Shown one piece after another: positions 53,325 to 61,981 of a DNA stretch of 64,000 nucleotides. Every line of letters starts with the position of its first letter. Position 1 is the first letter of the stretch. This DNA comes from Nonomuraea solani (GTDB lineage: Bacteria; Actinomycetota; Actinomycetes; Streptosporangiales; Streptosporangiaceae): contig NZ_FNVT01000031.1 in assembly GCF_900108335.1 (NCBI RefSeq), positions 49,362 through 113,361 of the forward strand, read 5' to 3'. The notes under the pieces were generated by a model that was given only the letters and a program-made list of their open reading frames with translations, was not told the origin of the DNA and searched no databases. A program made the translations under genes and the position numbers.

Positions 53325-55526
53325 TCAGCGCCCGGTGGTCTCGAGCAGGAGGTCGATGTCCAGCAGGCCGCCGCTCATCGCGGCGAGTCTGCTCAGCGGC
53401 AGCGACTCGACCATGCGGAAGATCGCCGGGTCGGTGAGGACCGAGGCGTCCTGTCCCGCGCTCATGGCCTTGAGCAGGAGCGGGCCGCCGGTCGGGTGGG
53501 CGAGCCAGTCGCGGATGGGCGAGTGCGGGCCGAGAGGCTTGGCGAGTACGGGGGCGTCCACCGTCACGGTGGCCGTCAGGCGCAGGTCGCGGGAGGAGGC
53601 GCCGACGGCGATCTCGAAGTCGCCGGCCTCCAGAACCCAGCGGCCGTGGTCGGGGCTGTAGTAGGACAGGTCGCGTTCCTGGAGCTCGAACGCGACCTGG
53701 GCGGACTCGCCCGGCGAGAGCTCGATCTTGGTGAACGCCTTCAGCTCGCGGACGGGCCGGTCGAGGGAGGCGTCGAGGTCGGCGACGTAAAGCTGCACGA
53801 CCTCCTTGCCGGCGACCGGGCCGGTGTTGGTGAGCACGAGCCGCACCCGCACGGTGTCGCCGTCCACCTCGGTGCGCAGGTCGGAGTAGCCGAAGGTGGT
53901 GTAGGACAGGCCGTGGCCCAAGGGGTGGGCGACCGGCATGTCCTTGGCGTCGTAGTAGCGATAGCCGACGTACAGGCGCTCACCGTAGGTCGGTCCCGGG
54001 TAGTTGAGGTAGGCGGGGGTGTCGGCCAGGCGCAGCGGAATCGTTTCGGCGAGCCGGCCGCTCGGGTTGACCCGGCCGGTCAGCAGATCGGCGATCGCGC
54101 CACCGCTGGCCTGGCCGGTCAGCCACCCTTCGAGGATCGCCGTGGCGTGGTGCCGCCAGGAGGCGACTTCGACGACGCCTCCGTTGGCCAGCACGACCAC
54201 CACGTTCGGGTTGGCCTCGGCGACGGCCGCCAGCAGGTCGAGCTGGACGGCGGGCAGGTCGAGGTGCCGGCGATCGAAGCCCTCGGACTCCTCGCCCTCC
54301 GGTAGCCCGAGGAACAGCACGGCCACGTCGGCGACGGCCGCGCCGGCCACCGCCTCGGTGAGCAGTGCCGGGTCTTGTTCGCCGGACAACAGGAAACCAG
54401 GAGCGAACGACAGCTCGGCGAAGTCGCCGGCCAGCGCGGTCAGGGCGTTGTCGACCCTGATGGGGTTGATCTGGGAGCTGCCCGCTCCCTGGAACCTCGG
54501 CGTGCGGGCGAACTCGCCGACCAGCGCGATCCGTGCTCCGGCGTTCAGGGGCAGGATGCCGTCGTCGTTCTTGAGCAGGACGGCCGACTCGGCAGCGGCC
54601 TTCCTGGCCAGGTCGTGGTGTCGGCCGAAGTCTGCTTCGCCGCTCGGTTCGGCGGTGCGGTCGATCAGGGTGAGCAGGCGTGCGACGGCCTGGTCGAGCA
54701 CCGCCTCCTCGATCTCCCCGGCCCGCACGGCGGTGACGAGGCGGGCGGCGCTGACGCCGTTCGTGCCGGGCATCTCCAGGTCGAGCCCGGCGGCGACGGC
54801 CGCGGCCGGGTCGGCGACCGCGCCCCAGTCCGACACGACCAGGCCGTCGAAGCCCCACTCCTCGCGCAGCACCTCGGTGAGCAGCCGGCGGTTCTGAGCG
54901 GCGTGGACACCGTTGATCCTGTTGTAGGCGGCCATCACCGTCCATGGCCGGGCGTTCTTCACGATGTGCTCGAAGCCGGCCAGGTAGATCTCCCGCAGGG
55001 TGCGCTCGTCCACGTCGGCGCTGACCAGCATGCGGTCGGTCTCCTGGTTGTTGGCGGCGAAGTGCTTGACCGACGCGCCCACTCCCCGGCTCTGGATGCC
55101 GCGCACCAGCGCCGCGCCCAGTCGCCCGGTCAGGACCGGGTCCTCCGACAGGTACTCGAAATTGCGCCCGCACAGCGGCGATCGCTTGATGTTGACGCCC
55201 GGTCCGAGGATGACGTCCACCCCGGCCGCCCGGCTCTCGGCGCCGAGTGCCTCACCGACCTCCGTGAGCAGGCCGGCGTCCCAGGACGAGCCGAGGGCCG
55301 CCGGCGTGGGGAAGCAGGTGGCCGGCAGGCTCGCCTCGAAGCTGAACTGCTCGGCGTCCGGGGCCACTTTGCGCAGGCCGTGCGGGCCGTCGGTCAGGGT
55401 GATCGAACGGATGCCGGCCCGCTCGACCGCCGCCGTCTCCCAGGCGCCCTGCCCGGACAGCAACGCGGCCTTCTCCTCCAGCGTCAGTGCCGCGATGGCC
55501 GTCACGATGTCGATCTTTTTGTGCAC
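53325..55526 (-). CDS. Glycoside hydrolase family 3 beta-glucosidase-like (733 aa)
   Basis: Barrel (residues 1-~270) with ITLTDGPHGLRK, ILGPGVNIKRSPLCGRNFEY, GASVKHFAANNQET and nucleophile Asp233 in GLVVSDWGAVADP; alpha/beta sandwich with SAVLLKNDDGILPLNAGARI and FQGAGSSQINPIR; C-terminal fibronectin-III-like domain from about residue 590 (LVLTNTGPVAGKEVVQLYVA). No signal peptide. It resembles intracellular beta-glucosidases. Genes flank it by 23-47 bp. Confidence 0.92.
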   Translation of the reverse strand: MHKKIDIVTAIAALTLEEKAALLSGQGAWETAAVERAGIRSITLTDGPHGLRKVAPDAEQFSFEASLPATCFPTPAALGSSWDAGLLTEVGEALGAESRAAGVDVILGPGVNIKRSPLCGRNFEYLSEDPVLTGRLGAALVRGIQSRGVGASVKHFAANNQETDRMLVSADVDERTLREIYLAGFEHIVKNARPWTVMAAYNRINGVHAAQNRRLLTEVLREEWGFDGLVVSDWGAVADPAAAVAAGLDLEMPGTNGVSAARLVTAVRAGEIEEAVLDQAVARLLTLIDRTAEPSGEADFGRHHDLARKAAAESAVLLKNDDGILPLNAGARIALVGEFARTPRFQGAGSSQINPIRVDNALTALAGDFAELSFAPGFLLSGEQDPALLTEAVAGAAVADVAVLFLGLPEGEESEGFDRRHLDLPAVQLDLLAAVAEANPNVVVVLANGGVVEVASWRHHATAILEGWLTGQASGGAIADLLTGRVNPSGRLAETIPLRLADTPAYLNYPGPTYGERLYVGYRYYDAKDMPVAHPLGHGLSYTTFGYSDLRTEVDGDTVRVRLVLTNTGPVAGKEVVQLYVADLDASLDRPVRELKAFTKIELSPGESAQVAFELQERDLSYYSPDHGRWVLEAGDFEIAVGASSRDLRLTATVTVDAPVLAKPLGPHSPIRDWLAHPTGGPLLLKAMSAGQDASVLTDPAIFRMVESLPLSRLAAMSGGLLDIDLLLETTGR

Positions 55527-55548
55527 GCGCGTTCCTTATGCCGATGGG

Positions 55549-56742
55549 TCAGAGCCGCCCGTGACGGGCGACGTGGCCCAGCCACGAGAGACTGGGCTTG
55601 GGATGGCGTTCGAAGGTCTCGCGGTCGACGGCGATCAGCCCGAAGGTGGGCTCCCAACTCCCCCACTCGAAGTTGTCCAGCGCGCTCCAGTGGAGGTAGC
55701 CGCGCACGTCGATACCGTCGTCCATGGCCTGGGACAGGCCCCGCAACGCTTCGGAGGTGTAGGCGATCCGCCGGGAGTCGTCGGCGGTGGCGATGCCGTT
55801 CTCGGTGACCAGGATCGGCACCCCGCCGGTCGCCTCCCAGGTGTGGCGGACGGCGATGCCCAGCGCGTCCGGGCGGTAGGCGAAGCCGGTCTGGGTGTTG
55901 TCCGGGCTGGGCGGGTGCGGAACGACGCCGTTCTCGTCCACGGGCTGGCTGGTGTAGGACTGCACGCCGATGAAGTCGTCACCGCGGGCCGCTTCCAGGT
56001 ACAGGTCCTCGCGAAGGTAGCGCACCTCACGCAGCTTGGCCTCGTTGCCCGGGGTCGGGGTGAGTGCCTGGTTGGCCACCGTCCACCCGACGGCCGCGCC
56101 GATGTGCTTCTTGACGATCTCGCGAGCCGCGTGGTGAGCCTCGGCCAGCCGCCGCCCGATCTCCAGGCCGGGTTCGGGCAGCACCGGTCGCGTCTCGCCC
56201 TCGATGGTGGGCGTCGTCCACTTCTCGACGTCACCGGCCTGGGCCGCGCGGCTCATGGCGACCATCACGGCGAGCATGTTCGGCTCGTTGATCGTGCAGA
56301 CCCACTCGACGCCGTCGAGGATGCCCGTGACCTCCCGGACGTAGCCGGCGAACCTGTCGATGGCGTCGTCGGCCATCCAGCCGCCCCGCTCGGCGAACCA
56401 GCGCGGGCCGGTGAAGTGGTGCAAGGTGACGACCGGCTTGAGCTCCAGGGCCAGCGCAGTGTCGATCATGCGACGGTAGTGTGCGAGCGAGGCTCGGGAG
56501 AAATGCCCGGGATCGGGCTCGACGCGCGCCCACTCGACGCCGAAGCGGTAGGTGTTCAGTCCGGCCTCGGCGAGCAGGCGCATGTCCTCGGGATAGCGGT
56601 GGTAGCCGTCGACCGCGTCGCCGCTGCGCTCCAGACCGGGCACGAGTTGCTCGCTCAGCCACCAGTCGCTGTTGAGGTTGTTGCCCTCCACCTGATGCGG
56701 CGCGGTGGCGGCGCCCCAGAGAAAGGTTGCGGGGAAAGTCAA
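55549..56742 (-). CDS. Glycoside hydrolase family 1 beta-glucosidase
   Basis: A 397-residue GH1 with FPATFLWGAATAPHQVEGNN, VVTLHHFTGPRWF, acid/base Glu153 in WVCTINEPN, nucleophile Glu314 in PILVTENGIATA and the final LHWSALDNFEWGSW. The TTG start at 56740-56742 has AAAGGAG seven bases upstream and gives the family's usual beginning; upstream open sequence contains the operator. It is the first gene of the LacI-controlled minus-strand operon. Slightly short versus 430-450 typical, but all loops for catalysis are present. Confidence 0.9.
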   Translation of the reverse strand: MTFPATFLWGAATAPHQVEGNNLNSDWWLSEQLVPGLERSGDAVDGYHRYPEDMRLLAEAGLNTYRFGVEWARVEPDPGHFSRASLAHYRRMIDTALALELKPVVTLHHFTGPRWFAERGGWMADDAIDRFAGYVREVTGILDGVEWVCTINEPNMLAVMVAMSRAAQAGDVEKWTTPTIEGETRPVLPEPGLEIGRRLAEAHHAAREIVKKHIGAAVGWTVANQALTPTPGNEAKLREVRYLREDLYLEAARGDDFIGVQSYTSQPVDENGVVPHPPSPDNTQTGFAYRPDALGIAVRHTWEATGGVPILVTENGIATADDSRRIAYTSEALRGLSQAMDDGIDVRGYLHWSALDNFEWGSWEPTFGLIAVDRETFERHPKPSLSWLGHVARHGRL

Positions 56743-56790
56743 CGAGGTGCTCCTTTGGGCGGTTTGGACGGCTTCAGCGTGTGCAAGTTG

Positions 56791-56815
56791 GTGACACGTT
56801 TCGGTGACACGTGTC
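56791..56815. promoter_or_regulatory. LacI operator candidate O1 with adjacent half-like copy
   Basis: GTGACACGTTTC (56791-56802) is followed by GGTGACACGTGTC, whose GACACGTGTC (56806-56815) is a perfect 10-bp palindrome. It lies 49-73 bp upstream of the GH1 TTG start. The same palindrome is at 56917 and 60198, so this is the presumed LacI-protein site for the GH operon. Confidence 0.75.
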
Positions 56816-56916
56816 TGTAGAAGGTGAGCTGACGTTAACAGCAGATATCCCGGGGCTGACAAGGGATGTCTTCGTAACGGATCCGCAACGGCCTGCGAAC
56901 CGCCACTCCCACGACA

Positions 56917-56926
56917 GACACGTGTC
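56917..56926. promoter_or_regulatory. LacI operator candidate O2
   Basis: GACACGTGTC in the context CAGACACGTGTCAC, 55 bp upstream of the LacI gene start. The context CAGACACGTGTCAC is nearly the reverse complement of the first site's GTGACACGTGTCTG. Position before the regulator suggests autoregulation. Confidence 0.7.
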
Positions 56927-56980
56927 ACTATCCGTTTAGGATGAAGGGCCCCTGCCCCAGCACCTCAGACGTGAGGACTC

Positions 56981-57955
56981 ATGACGCGACCTGCCAGAAG
57001 GATCACGAGCACCGACGTTGCCCGGGCGGCCGGTGTCTCCCGCACCACGGTGAGCGTGGTGCTCAACGACGCGCCAGGGCAGTCGATCCCTGAGGAGACC
57101 AGGCGTCGCGTCATGGAGGCGGCCGAGCGCCTGGGCTACCGCCCGCACGCCTGGGCGCGCGCGCTGCGTGCCGGCCGGAGCGACGTCGCGTTGCTGGCCG
57201 TTCCCGACCTGCCGATCGGGTCGAGCATCAGCCGCTTCATCGAGGAGCTCGCCACCGCGCTCGCGGCCTTCAACCTGACCCTCGTCACGCATCTGGAAGG
57301 GGCGCACGGCCGTTCGCTGCCGGACGTCTGCGCCAGCGTCGGCGCGTCGGCGGTGATCGGCTTCTACCCGTTCGACGCCGACACCGTCCAGGCCCTACGC
57401 CGCGCCGGCGCCACCGTCGTCCTGCCTCTCCCGTACGAGGACTCCTCGATGCAACAGGTCGGCCGGATGCAGGCCGGGCACCTCATCAGCCGGGGCCATC
57501 GGCGCATCGGCTACGCTCTCACCGCCGACGCGGCCCTGCGGCCGATGGCCGACGACCGCCTGCGGGGGGTGGCCGGTGCTTGCGCCCAGGCCGGCCTCGA
57601 ACCGCCCGTCGCGCTGACCGTCGGGCTGCAGGTGCCGGAGGCGGCGCAGGCGGTGCGGCGCTGGACGGAGCAGTCGGTGACGGGTGTGTGCGCCTTCAAC
57701 GACGACACCGCGATCGCCGTCCTGGCCGGCATCCACGAGCAAGGTCTGCGCTCCCCCACCGATCTCGCCGTCATCGGCGCCGATGACATTCCCACCGCGC
57801 AGGTGGCGATCCCGCCCCTCACCACCGTGGTCTTCGACCTGCACGAGATCGCGCGCGACCACGCCGAGTCGGTGGTCGCCGGCCTTTCCGGCACGCAGCC
57901 GCGTTCGACCCCCGCCTCCTTCAATCCCCGCGTGATCCAGCGCGCGTCCACCTGA
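56981..57955 (+). CDS. LacI-family transcriptional regulator of the glycan locus
   Basis: A 324-residue LacI protein: HTH STDVARAAGVSRTTVSVVLN, hinge helix RPHAWARALRAGRSDVALLA and periplasmic-binding-like effector domain (VGASAVIGFYPFD, AGHLISRGHRRIGYAL, DLAVIGADDIPTAQVAIPPL). It is divergent from the GH1-first operon; palindromes GACACGTGTC lie in the shared spacer and upstream of the FGE gene. It probably represses all until a glycan-derived ligand binds. Confidence 0.94.
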   Translation: MTRPARRITSTDVARAAGVSRTTVSVVLNDAPGQSIPEETRRRVMEAAERLGYRPHAWARALRAGRSDVALLAVPDLPIGSSISRFIEELATALAAFNLTLVTHLEGAHGRSLPDVCASVGASAVIGFYPFDADTVQALRRAGATVVLPLPYEDSSMQQVGRMQAGHLISRGHRRIGYALTADAALRPMADDRLRGVAGACAQAGLEPPVALTVGLQVPEAAQAVRRWTEQSVTGVCAFNDDTAIAVLAGIHEQGLRSPTDLAVIGADDIPTAQVAIPPLTTVVFDLHEIARDHAESVVAGLSGTQPRSTPASFNPRVIQRAST

Positions 57956-58010
57956 AGCCCGATTCCCCGGCCTCTCCTGTCCCCCTGTACCTGTACCGAG
58001 AGGAATCGCC

Positions 58011-59147
58011 ATGCGATCCGTCAGAAATGCCGCGCTCCGCTGCTTCGCCGGCGCCGTGGAGCCGGTCACCGACGCGACAGGCGTCACCTTTCACCGCTCG
58101 TGCGGCACGACGCGGGCCCGGCTGGGCGACCTCGGCTTCGACTTCATGAGCACCGTGCCGTCCGGGGTCCGGTTCGAGGCGTTCACCGACGCCTCGGTGC
58201 TGGAGCTCGACGTCGATCTGACGAAGGTCCTGACGCCCGGCGTGACGGTCGGCACCGCCTTCGACCTGGTGATCGAGGGTGACCTGCGGGCCCCAGTGAT
58301 CGCCGATGAGCAGACCCTCATCGTGCTGGACACGGCCACCGGCGGCATGGAGGTCCGGCCGGGCGGGCCCGCCACTCTCCGGTTCGACCTCGGCGAGGCG
58401 GGCGAGGAGCGGCGGGTGGAGATCTGGCTCCCCGCTGCGGCGGGGCTGAAGTTCCTGGACGTCCGGATCCCCGACGGGGCGTCACTGCGTCCCGTGCCGG
58501 CCGATGCCCCGCTGTGGGTGCACCACGGCAGCTCCATCAGCCAGTGTTCCGAGGCCGAGCGCCCGACCGGGACCTGGCCGGCGATCGTGGCCCGGCGGAC
58601 CGGCCGGTCGCTGCTCAACCTCGGCCTCGGCGGCCAGTGCCACCTCGACCAGTTCGTCGCCCGGACCATCCGCGACCTGCCCGCGGCCGCGATCAGCCTG
58701 GAACTCGGCATCAACGTCGTCAACGCCGACTCCCTGCGCGAACGCGCCTTCGTCTCGGCCTTCCACGGATTCCTCGACACGATCCGGGACGGTCATCCCA
58801 CGACGCCGATCCTCATCGTCACCCCGATCGTCTGCCCGGTCGCCGAAGACCACCCCGGCCCGACCCTCGTGGGCGCCGACCACCAGGTCCACGTGGCCGC
58901 ACGACCCGCCGAGCTGGGCAACGGCGCGCTCACGCTGACCCGCGTCCGCGAACTCCTGCACGAGCACGCCGGTCTGCGCCGCAAGGAGGGCGACGGGAAT
59001 TTGCACGTCCTCGACGGGCTTGCGCTCTTCGGCCCTGACGACGTCGCCGACCTGCCCGACGGCCTGCATCCGAACGCGGCAGGCTACCGCCGCATGGCCG
59101 AGCGCTTCCTGCCCCTGGCCTTCGGCGACGAGGGCCCGCTGCGGTAG
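58011..59147 (+). CDS. SGNH/GDSL-family hydrolase (acetylesterase candidate)
   Basis: A 378-residue cytosolic protein. N-terminal beta-sandwich (1-~165), then the SGNH fold: block I HHGSSISQ (Ser), block II LGLGGQCH (Gly), block III SLELGINVVNADS (Asn) and block V LPDGLHPN (Asp/His). These enzymes often remove acetyl groups from glycans. It lies 55 bp after the LacI gene on the same strand and is followed by the convergent FGE gene (1-bp gap), so it probably removes esters from the imported glycan. Confidence 0.85.
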   Translation: MRSVRNAALRCFAGAVEPVTDATGVTFHRSCGTTRARLGDLGFDFMSTVPSGVRFEAFTDASVLELDVDLTKVLTPGVTVGTAFDLVIEGDLRAPVIADEQTLIVLDTATGGMEVRPGGPATLRFDLGEAGEERRVEIWLPAAAGLKFLDVRIPDGASLRPVPADAPLWVHHGSSISQCSEAERPTGTWPAIVARRTGRSLLNLGLGGQCHLDQFVARTIRDLPAAAISLELGINVVNADSLRERAFVSAFHGFLDTIRDGHPTTPILIVTPIVCPVAEDHPGPTLVGADHQVHVAARPAELGNGALTLTRVRELLHEHAGLRRKEGDGNLHVLDGLALFGPDDVADLPDGLHPNAAGYRRMAERFLPLAFGDEGPLR

Positions 59148-59148
59148 A

Positions 59149-60126
59149 TCAAAGAGCCACCGTCCGGAAACCCGCGTTGCCCATGCTGGAGTCGGGCGTG
59201 TTCGACGATCGGGCGGCGTTGCGGTAGCGGTTGCAGTAGGAGTCATGGCAGAGGTAGGAGCCGCCGCGCAGCACGCGCAGGACCGGGGATACCCGGGGGC
59301 GCGGGTTGTGCGCCGGCTCCTGCGCGCGGGCGCGTTTGGCGTAGGCGCGGGAGTCGAACGGGTCGTCGCACCACTCCCACACGTTGCCCACCGTCTGCCA
59401 GAGGCCGAAGCCGTTCGGCTGGTAGGCGCGCACGGGCGCGGTGGCCGGCCAGCCGTCGTCGCCGGTGTTGTGCCGCGGGAACGTGCCCTGCCAGATGTTG
59501 ACCTGCCATTGCCCGTTCGCGTCGAGGAGTTCGTCGCCCCAGGGGTAGCGGGCGCCTTCGAGCCCGCCGCGCGAGGCGCGCTCCCACTCGGCTTCGGTGG
59601 GCAGGCGCCGCCCCGCCCAGACGCAGTAGGCCTGGGCGTCGTTCCAGGTCACATGCGTCACCGGATGGTCCTCCCGCCCGTACAGGTCGGAGCCCGGGCC
59701 TTCCGGTCGCCGCCGGCTCGCGCCCTCGACGGCGAGCCACCAGGGCGCGCGGGGGGAACTGCCGATCACGGTGGCGCGCGGACGCACCAGCGTGTGGAAG
59801 ACCGCCGAGGAGCCGGCGGTCTCGGCCTCGGTGCGGTGATCGGTGGCGTCGATGAAGCGGGTGAAGTCGGCGTTGGTCACAGTGGTCGCGTCGATGTCGA
59901 ACGCGTCGAGCCACACCTCGTGAACGGGCGACTCACCGTCGCCGGGCAGGCCGTCACCGAACGGGTCCCCCATGCGGAAGGTGCCGGCCTCGATGGGGCA
60001 CTGCTCGATCAGATGCGCGCCGCTGTGCGCCGTGTTCGCCGCCGTGTTCGCCGCCGGTTCCGCGCGCGTGCCGGCCGTCCGGCGCGGGGCGCAGCAAGAG
60101 GTGCGCTCGGGATCGGGGTAGGTCAT
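59149..60126 (-). CDS. Formylglycine-generating enzyme (sulfatase-activating)
   Basis: A 325-residue FGE-sulfatase domain protein: IEAGTFRMGDPFGDGLPGDG, HPVTHVTWNDAQAYCVWAGR, RLPTEAEWERASRGG, GNVWEWCDD and GGSYLCHDSYCNRYR. The last supplies Cys293 and Cys298, the copper-binding pair that oxidises a sulfatase Cys to formylglycine, so it looks active. It has an N-terminal tail with CC (residues 11-12) typical of bacterial FGEs. No signal peptide. It is divergent from a sulfatase of which only the start survives; GACACGTGTC lies between. Confidence 0.92.
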   Translation of the reverse strand: MTYPDPERTSCCAPRRTAGTRAEPAANTAANTAHSGAHLIEQCPIEAGTFRMGDPFGDGLPGDGESPVHEVWLDAFDIDATTVTNADFTRFIDATDHRTEAETAGSSAVFHTLVRPRATVIGSSPRAPWWLAVEGASRRRPEGPGSDLYGREDHPVTHVTWNDAQAYCVWAGRRLPTEAEWERASRGGLEGARYPWGDELLDANGQWQVNIWQGTFPRHNTGDDGWPATAPVRAYQPNGFGLWQTVGNVWEWCDDPFDSRAYAKRARAQEPAHNPRPRVSPVLRVLRGGSYLCHDSYCNRYRNAARSSNTPDSSMGNAGFRTVAL

Positions 60127-60197
60127 GGGCCTTTCCAGAAAGACGGAGGCTGTTGCGGATCCGTGACGGAGCCGGCTCTTGTCAGCCTCGGGTCACC

Positions 60198-60207
60198 GAC
60201 ACGTGTC
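60198..60207. promoter_or_regulatory. LacI operator candidate O3
   Basis: GACACGTGTC followed by TGTAG, identical in 15 bases to the first site (56806-56820). It lies 72 bp upstream of the FGE start and 109 bp upstream of the sulfatase start. It links FGE and former sulfatase to the same regulator as the GH operon. Confidence 0.72.
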
Positions 60208-60315
60208 TGTAGTCTGGCGCGACGAGCGTCAGCCATCCCGTCCCCTTTCAAGGAGCACTTCCGTTGCGCAATTCCGGAATCGCGGTCGTCCACTGTTCGC
60301 CGGGGCGGCGACGCG

Positions 60316-60420
60316 ATGAGGGCCATCATCGTCATGTTCGACAGCCTGAACCGGCACCTGCTCTCCCCGTACGCCGACACCTTCGTCGACGCCCCGAACT
60401 TCGCCCGCCTGGCGGCCGGG
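60316..60420 (+). pseudogene. Sulfatase 5' remnant (about 33 codons)
   Basis: ATG 60316 begins MRAIIVMFDSLNRHLLSPYA, DTFVDAPNFARLAA, the standard opening of arylsulfatase-type proteins with metal-binding Asp (FDSLNR). After that the sequence turns into the complement of a carboxylesterase start. The CxPSR catalytic motif and everything else are lost. It would have been the FGE client and is divergent from the FGE gene around the operator. Confidence 0.75.
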
Positions 60421-60556
60421 ATATGGGACGGGGTACCTGGAAACGGGCCTCGCCCACCGGGGGTTCGGCGTACGGGATGCCACGGAAGACGGCCAGGCCC
60501 TCTTCCGTGCGGCCGCGCACCACGCCGACGGCGATACGGACCTGGGGTTCAGGCAT
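60421..60556 (-). pseudogene. Carboxylesterase type B 5' remnant
   Basis: ATG 60554-60556, preceded by GGGAG, starts MPEPQVRIAVGVVRGRTEEG, LAVFRGIPYAEPPVGEARFQ, typical of para-nitrobenzyl-esterase-like carboxylesterases (GxVRGxxxxGxxxFxGIPYAxPPVG). After about 45 codons it runs into the sulfatase remnant head-on. Everything including the GESAG motif is lost. A palindromic operator lies upstream. Confidence 0.7.
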
Positions 60557-60565
60557 GGCCACTCC

Positions 60566-60589
60566 CTGTTAAAAGGACCGATTTAACAG
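60566..60589. promoter_or_regulatory. Inverted repeat operator upstream of the lost esterase gene
   Basis: CTGTTAAA-N8-TTTAACAG is a perfect 8-bp inverted repeat, ten bases before the esterase start. It differs from the LacI site and looks like a TetR-type operator. The gene it controlled is gone. The following stretch to 60692 has no gene. Confidence 0.55.
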
Positions 60590-60692
60590 TTGTCCACTTC
60601 TTACGCATGTCTGCGGTCCGCCCCAACGTCAGCAACGGTCTGATCAGGATCAAATGAGTCATCCCACCACCCTCATTACCGTTCTCCGCCGG

Positions 60693-61919
60693 TCACCAGG
60701 TGACGGGGAGTTCGTGCACGCCGTAGACCAGTCCGTTGAATTTGAACGGAACCCGGCCCAGCTCGGTGGCCAGTTTCAGCGTCGGGACGCGCCGGTAGAG
60801 GGTGCCGTACACCACCTGCAGCTCCATGCGGGCCAGCGGCTGTCCCAGGCACTGGTGCACGCCGAAGCCGAAGGCGACGTGGCGGCGGGCGTCGCGCCGG
60901 AGGTCGAGCCGGTCCGGGTCCTCGAACACCTCAGGGTCGCGGTTGCCCATCTCGTTGACCATGATGAGACCCTCGCCGGCGCGCACGGTCTGGCCGGCGA
61001 CCTCGAGGTCCTCCGTCGCGACGCGCAGCCGTCCGTTGTGCACGATGTTCAGGTAGCGCAGCAGTTCCTCCACGGTGGAGGCGACGAGCTTCGGGTCGTG
61101 GGTGTCGCGCAGCAGGGCCAACTGGTCGGGGTGTTCCAGCAACGCGAGGGTGCCCAGGGCGATCATGTTGGCGGTGGTCTCGTGGCCGGCGAGCAGCATC
61201 AGTGCGCCCATCCGGGCCGCCTCCTGCCGGTCCAGCTCGCCGGCTGTGACCCGCTCGGCCAGCCCGGACAGCAGGTCGTCACCGGGATGGGCGAGCTTCT
61301 CGCCGACCAGGTCGTCCAGGTAGGCGTGCAGCGCCTGGTGGCCCGCCTGCCGCTGTTCGGGGGTCGCCGTGCTGTTGATGATGGTCTTGCTGGTGTCCTG
61401 GAAGAAGTCGTGGTCGGCGTACGGGACGCCGAGCAGTTCGCAGATCACCAGTGACGGTACCGGCAGCGCGAACGCCTCCATCAGATCAACCGGGTTGGGG
61501 CCGGCCAGCAGGTCGTCGATCAGCTCGTCCACGATCTTCTGTACGGACGGGCGCATGGCCTCGATGCGCTTGATGGCGAACGGCGCGGTGACCATCCGGC
61601 GCAGCCGGGCGTGCTCCGGGTCGTCCATCCCGATGAAGCTGCGCTTCACGCCGCCCGGGGGCAGTGGCACCGTAGAGGGGAAGCCGGGGCGGCTGAGGTC
61701 GACGCTGACCCTCGGGTCCGCGAGTACGGCGCGCTGCTCGGCGTAGCCGGTGATCAGCCAGGGGGTGCTGCCGTCCCAGAGCCGGACCCGGGTCATCGCG
61801 CCTTGCCGGTGCTGGGCGTACAGGGCCGGGGGCGGGTCGAAGGGGCAGCGGGCCTCCCGCGTCATGGGGAACTCTGGAACCTCTGCAGGGCTTTCCGCAG
61901 AGCGAAGTGTGCTCGCCAC
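60693..61919 (-). CDS. Cytochrome P450 (CYP105-like class)
   Basis: A 408-residue soluble bacterial P450. Heme-binding motif FGFGVHQCLG with Cys357, I-helix oxygen-binding LMLLAGHETTANMIAL, ExxR in VEELLRYL, and an N-terminal FDPPPALYAQHR motif typical of actinobacterial CYPs. It hydroxylates an unknown substrate with ferredoxin partners outside the window. GTG 61917-61919 follows AAGGAGAGGA. It lies 62 bp after the TetR gene; the pair P450/TetR/SDR looks like one catabolic or tailoring module. Confidence 0.92.
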   Translation of the reverse strand: MASTLRSAESPAEVPEFPMTREARCPFDPPPALYAQHRQGAMTRVRLWDGSTPWLITGYAEQRAVLADPRVSVDLSRPGFPSTVPLPPGGVKRSFIGMDDPEHARLRRMVTAPFAIKRIEAMRPSVQKIVDELIDDLLAGPNPVDLMEAFALPVPSLVICELLGVPYADHDFFQDTSKTIINSTATPEQRQAGHQALHAYLDDLVGEKLAHPGDDLLSGLAERVTAGELDRQEAARMGALMLLAGHETTANMIALGTLALLEHPDQLALLRDTHDPKLVASTVEELLRYLNIVHNGRLRVATEDLEVAGQTVRAGEGLIMVNEMGNRDPEVFEDPDRLDLRRDARRHVAFGFGVHQCLGQPLARMELQVVYGTLYRRVPTLKLATELGRVPFKFNGLVYGVHELPVTW

Positions 61920-61981
61920 GATTGTCCGTCCTCTCCTTGGATCTTGCTTGTCCGACGGTGCTGCCGCGTGCGGTGCGCCGG

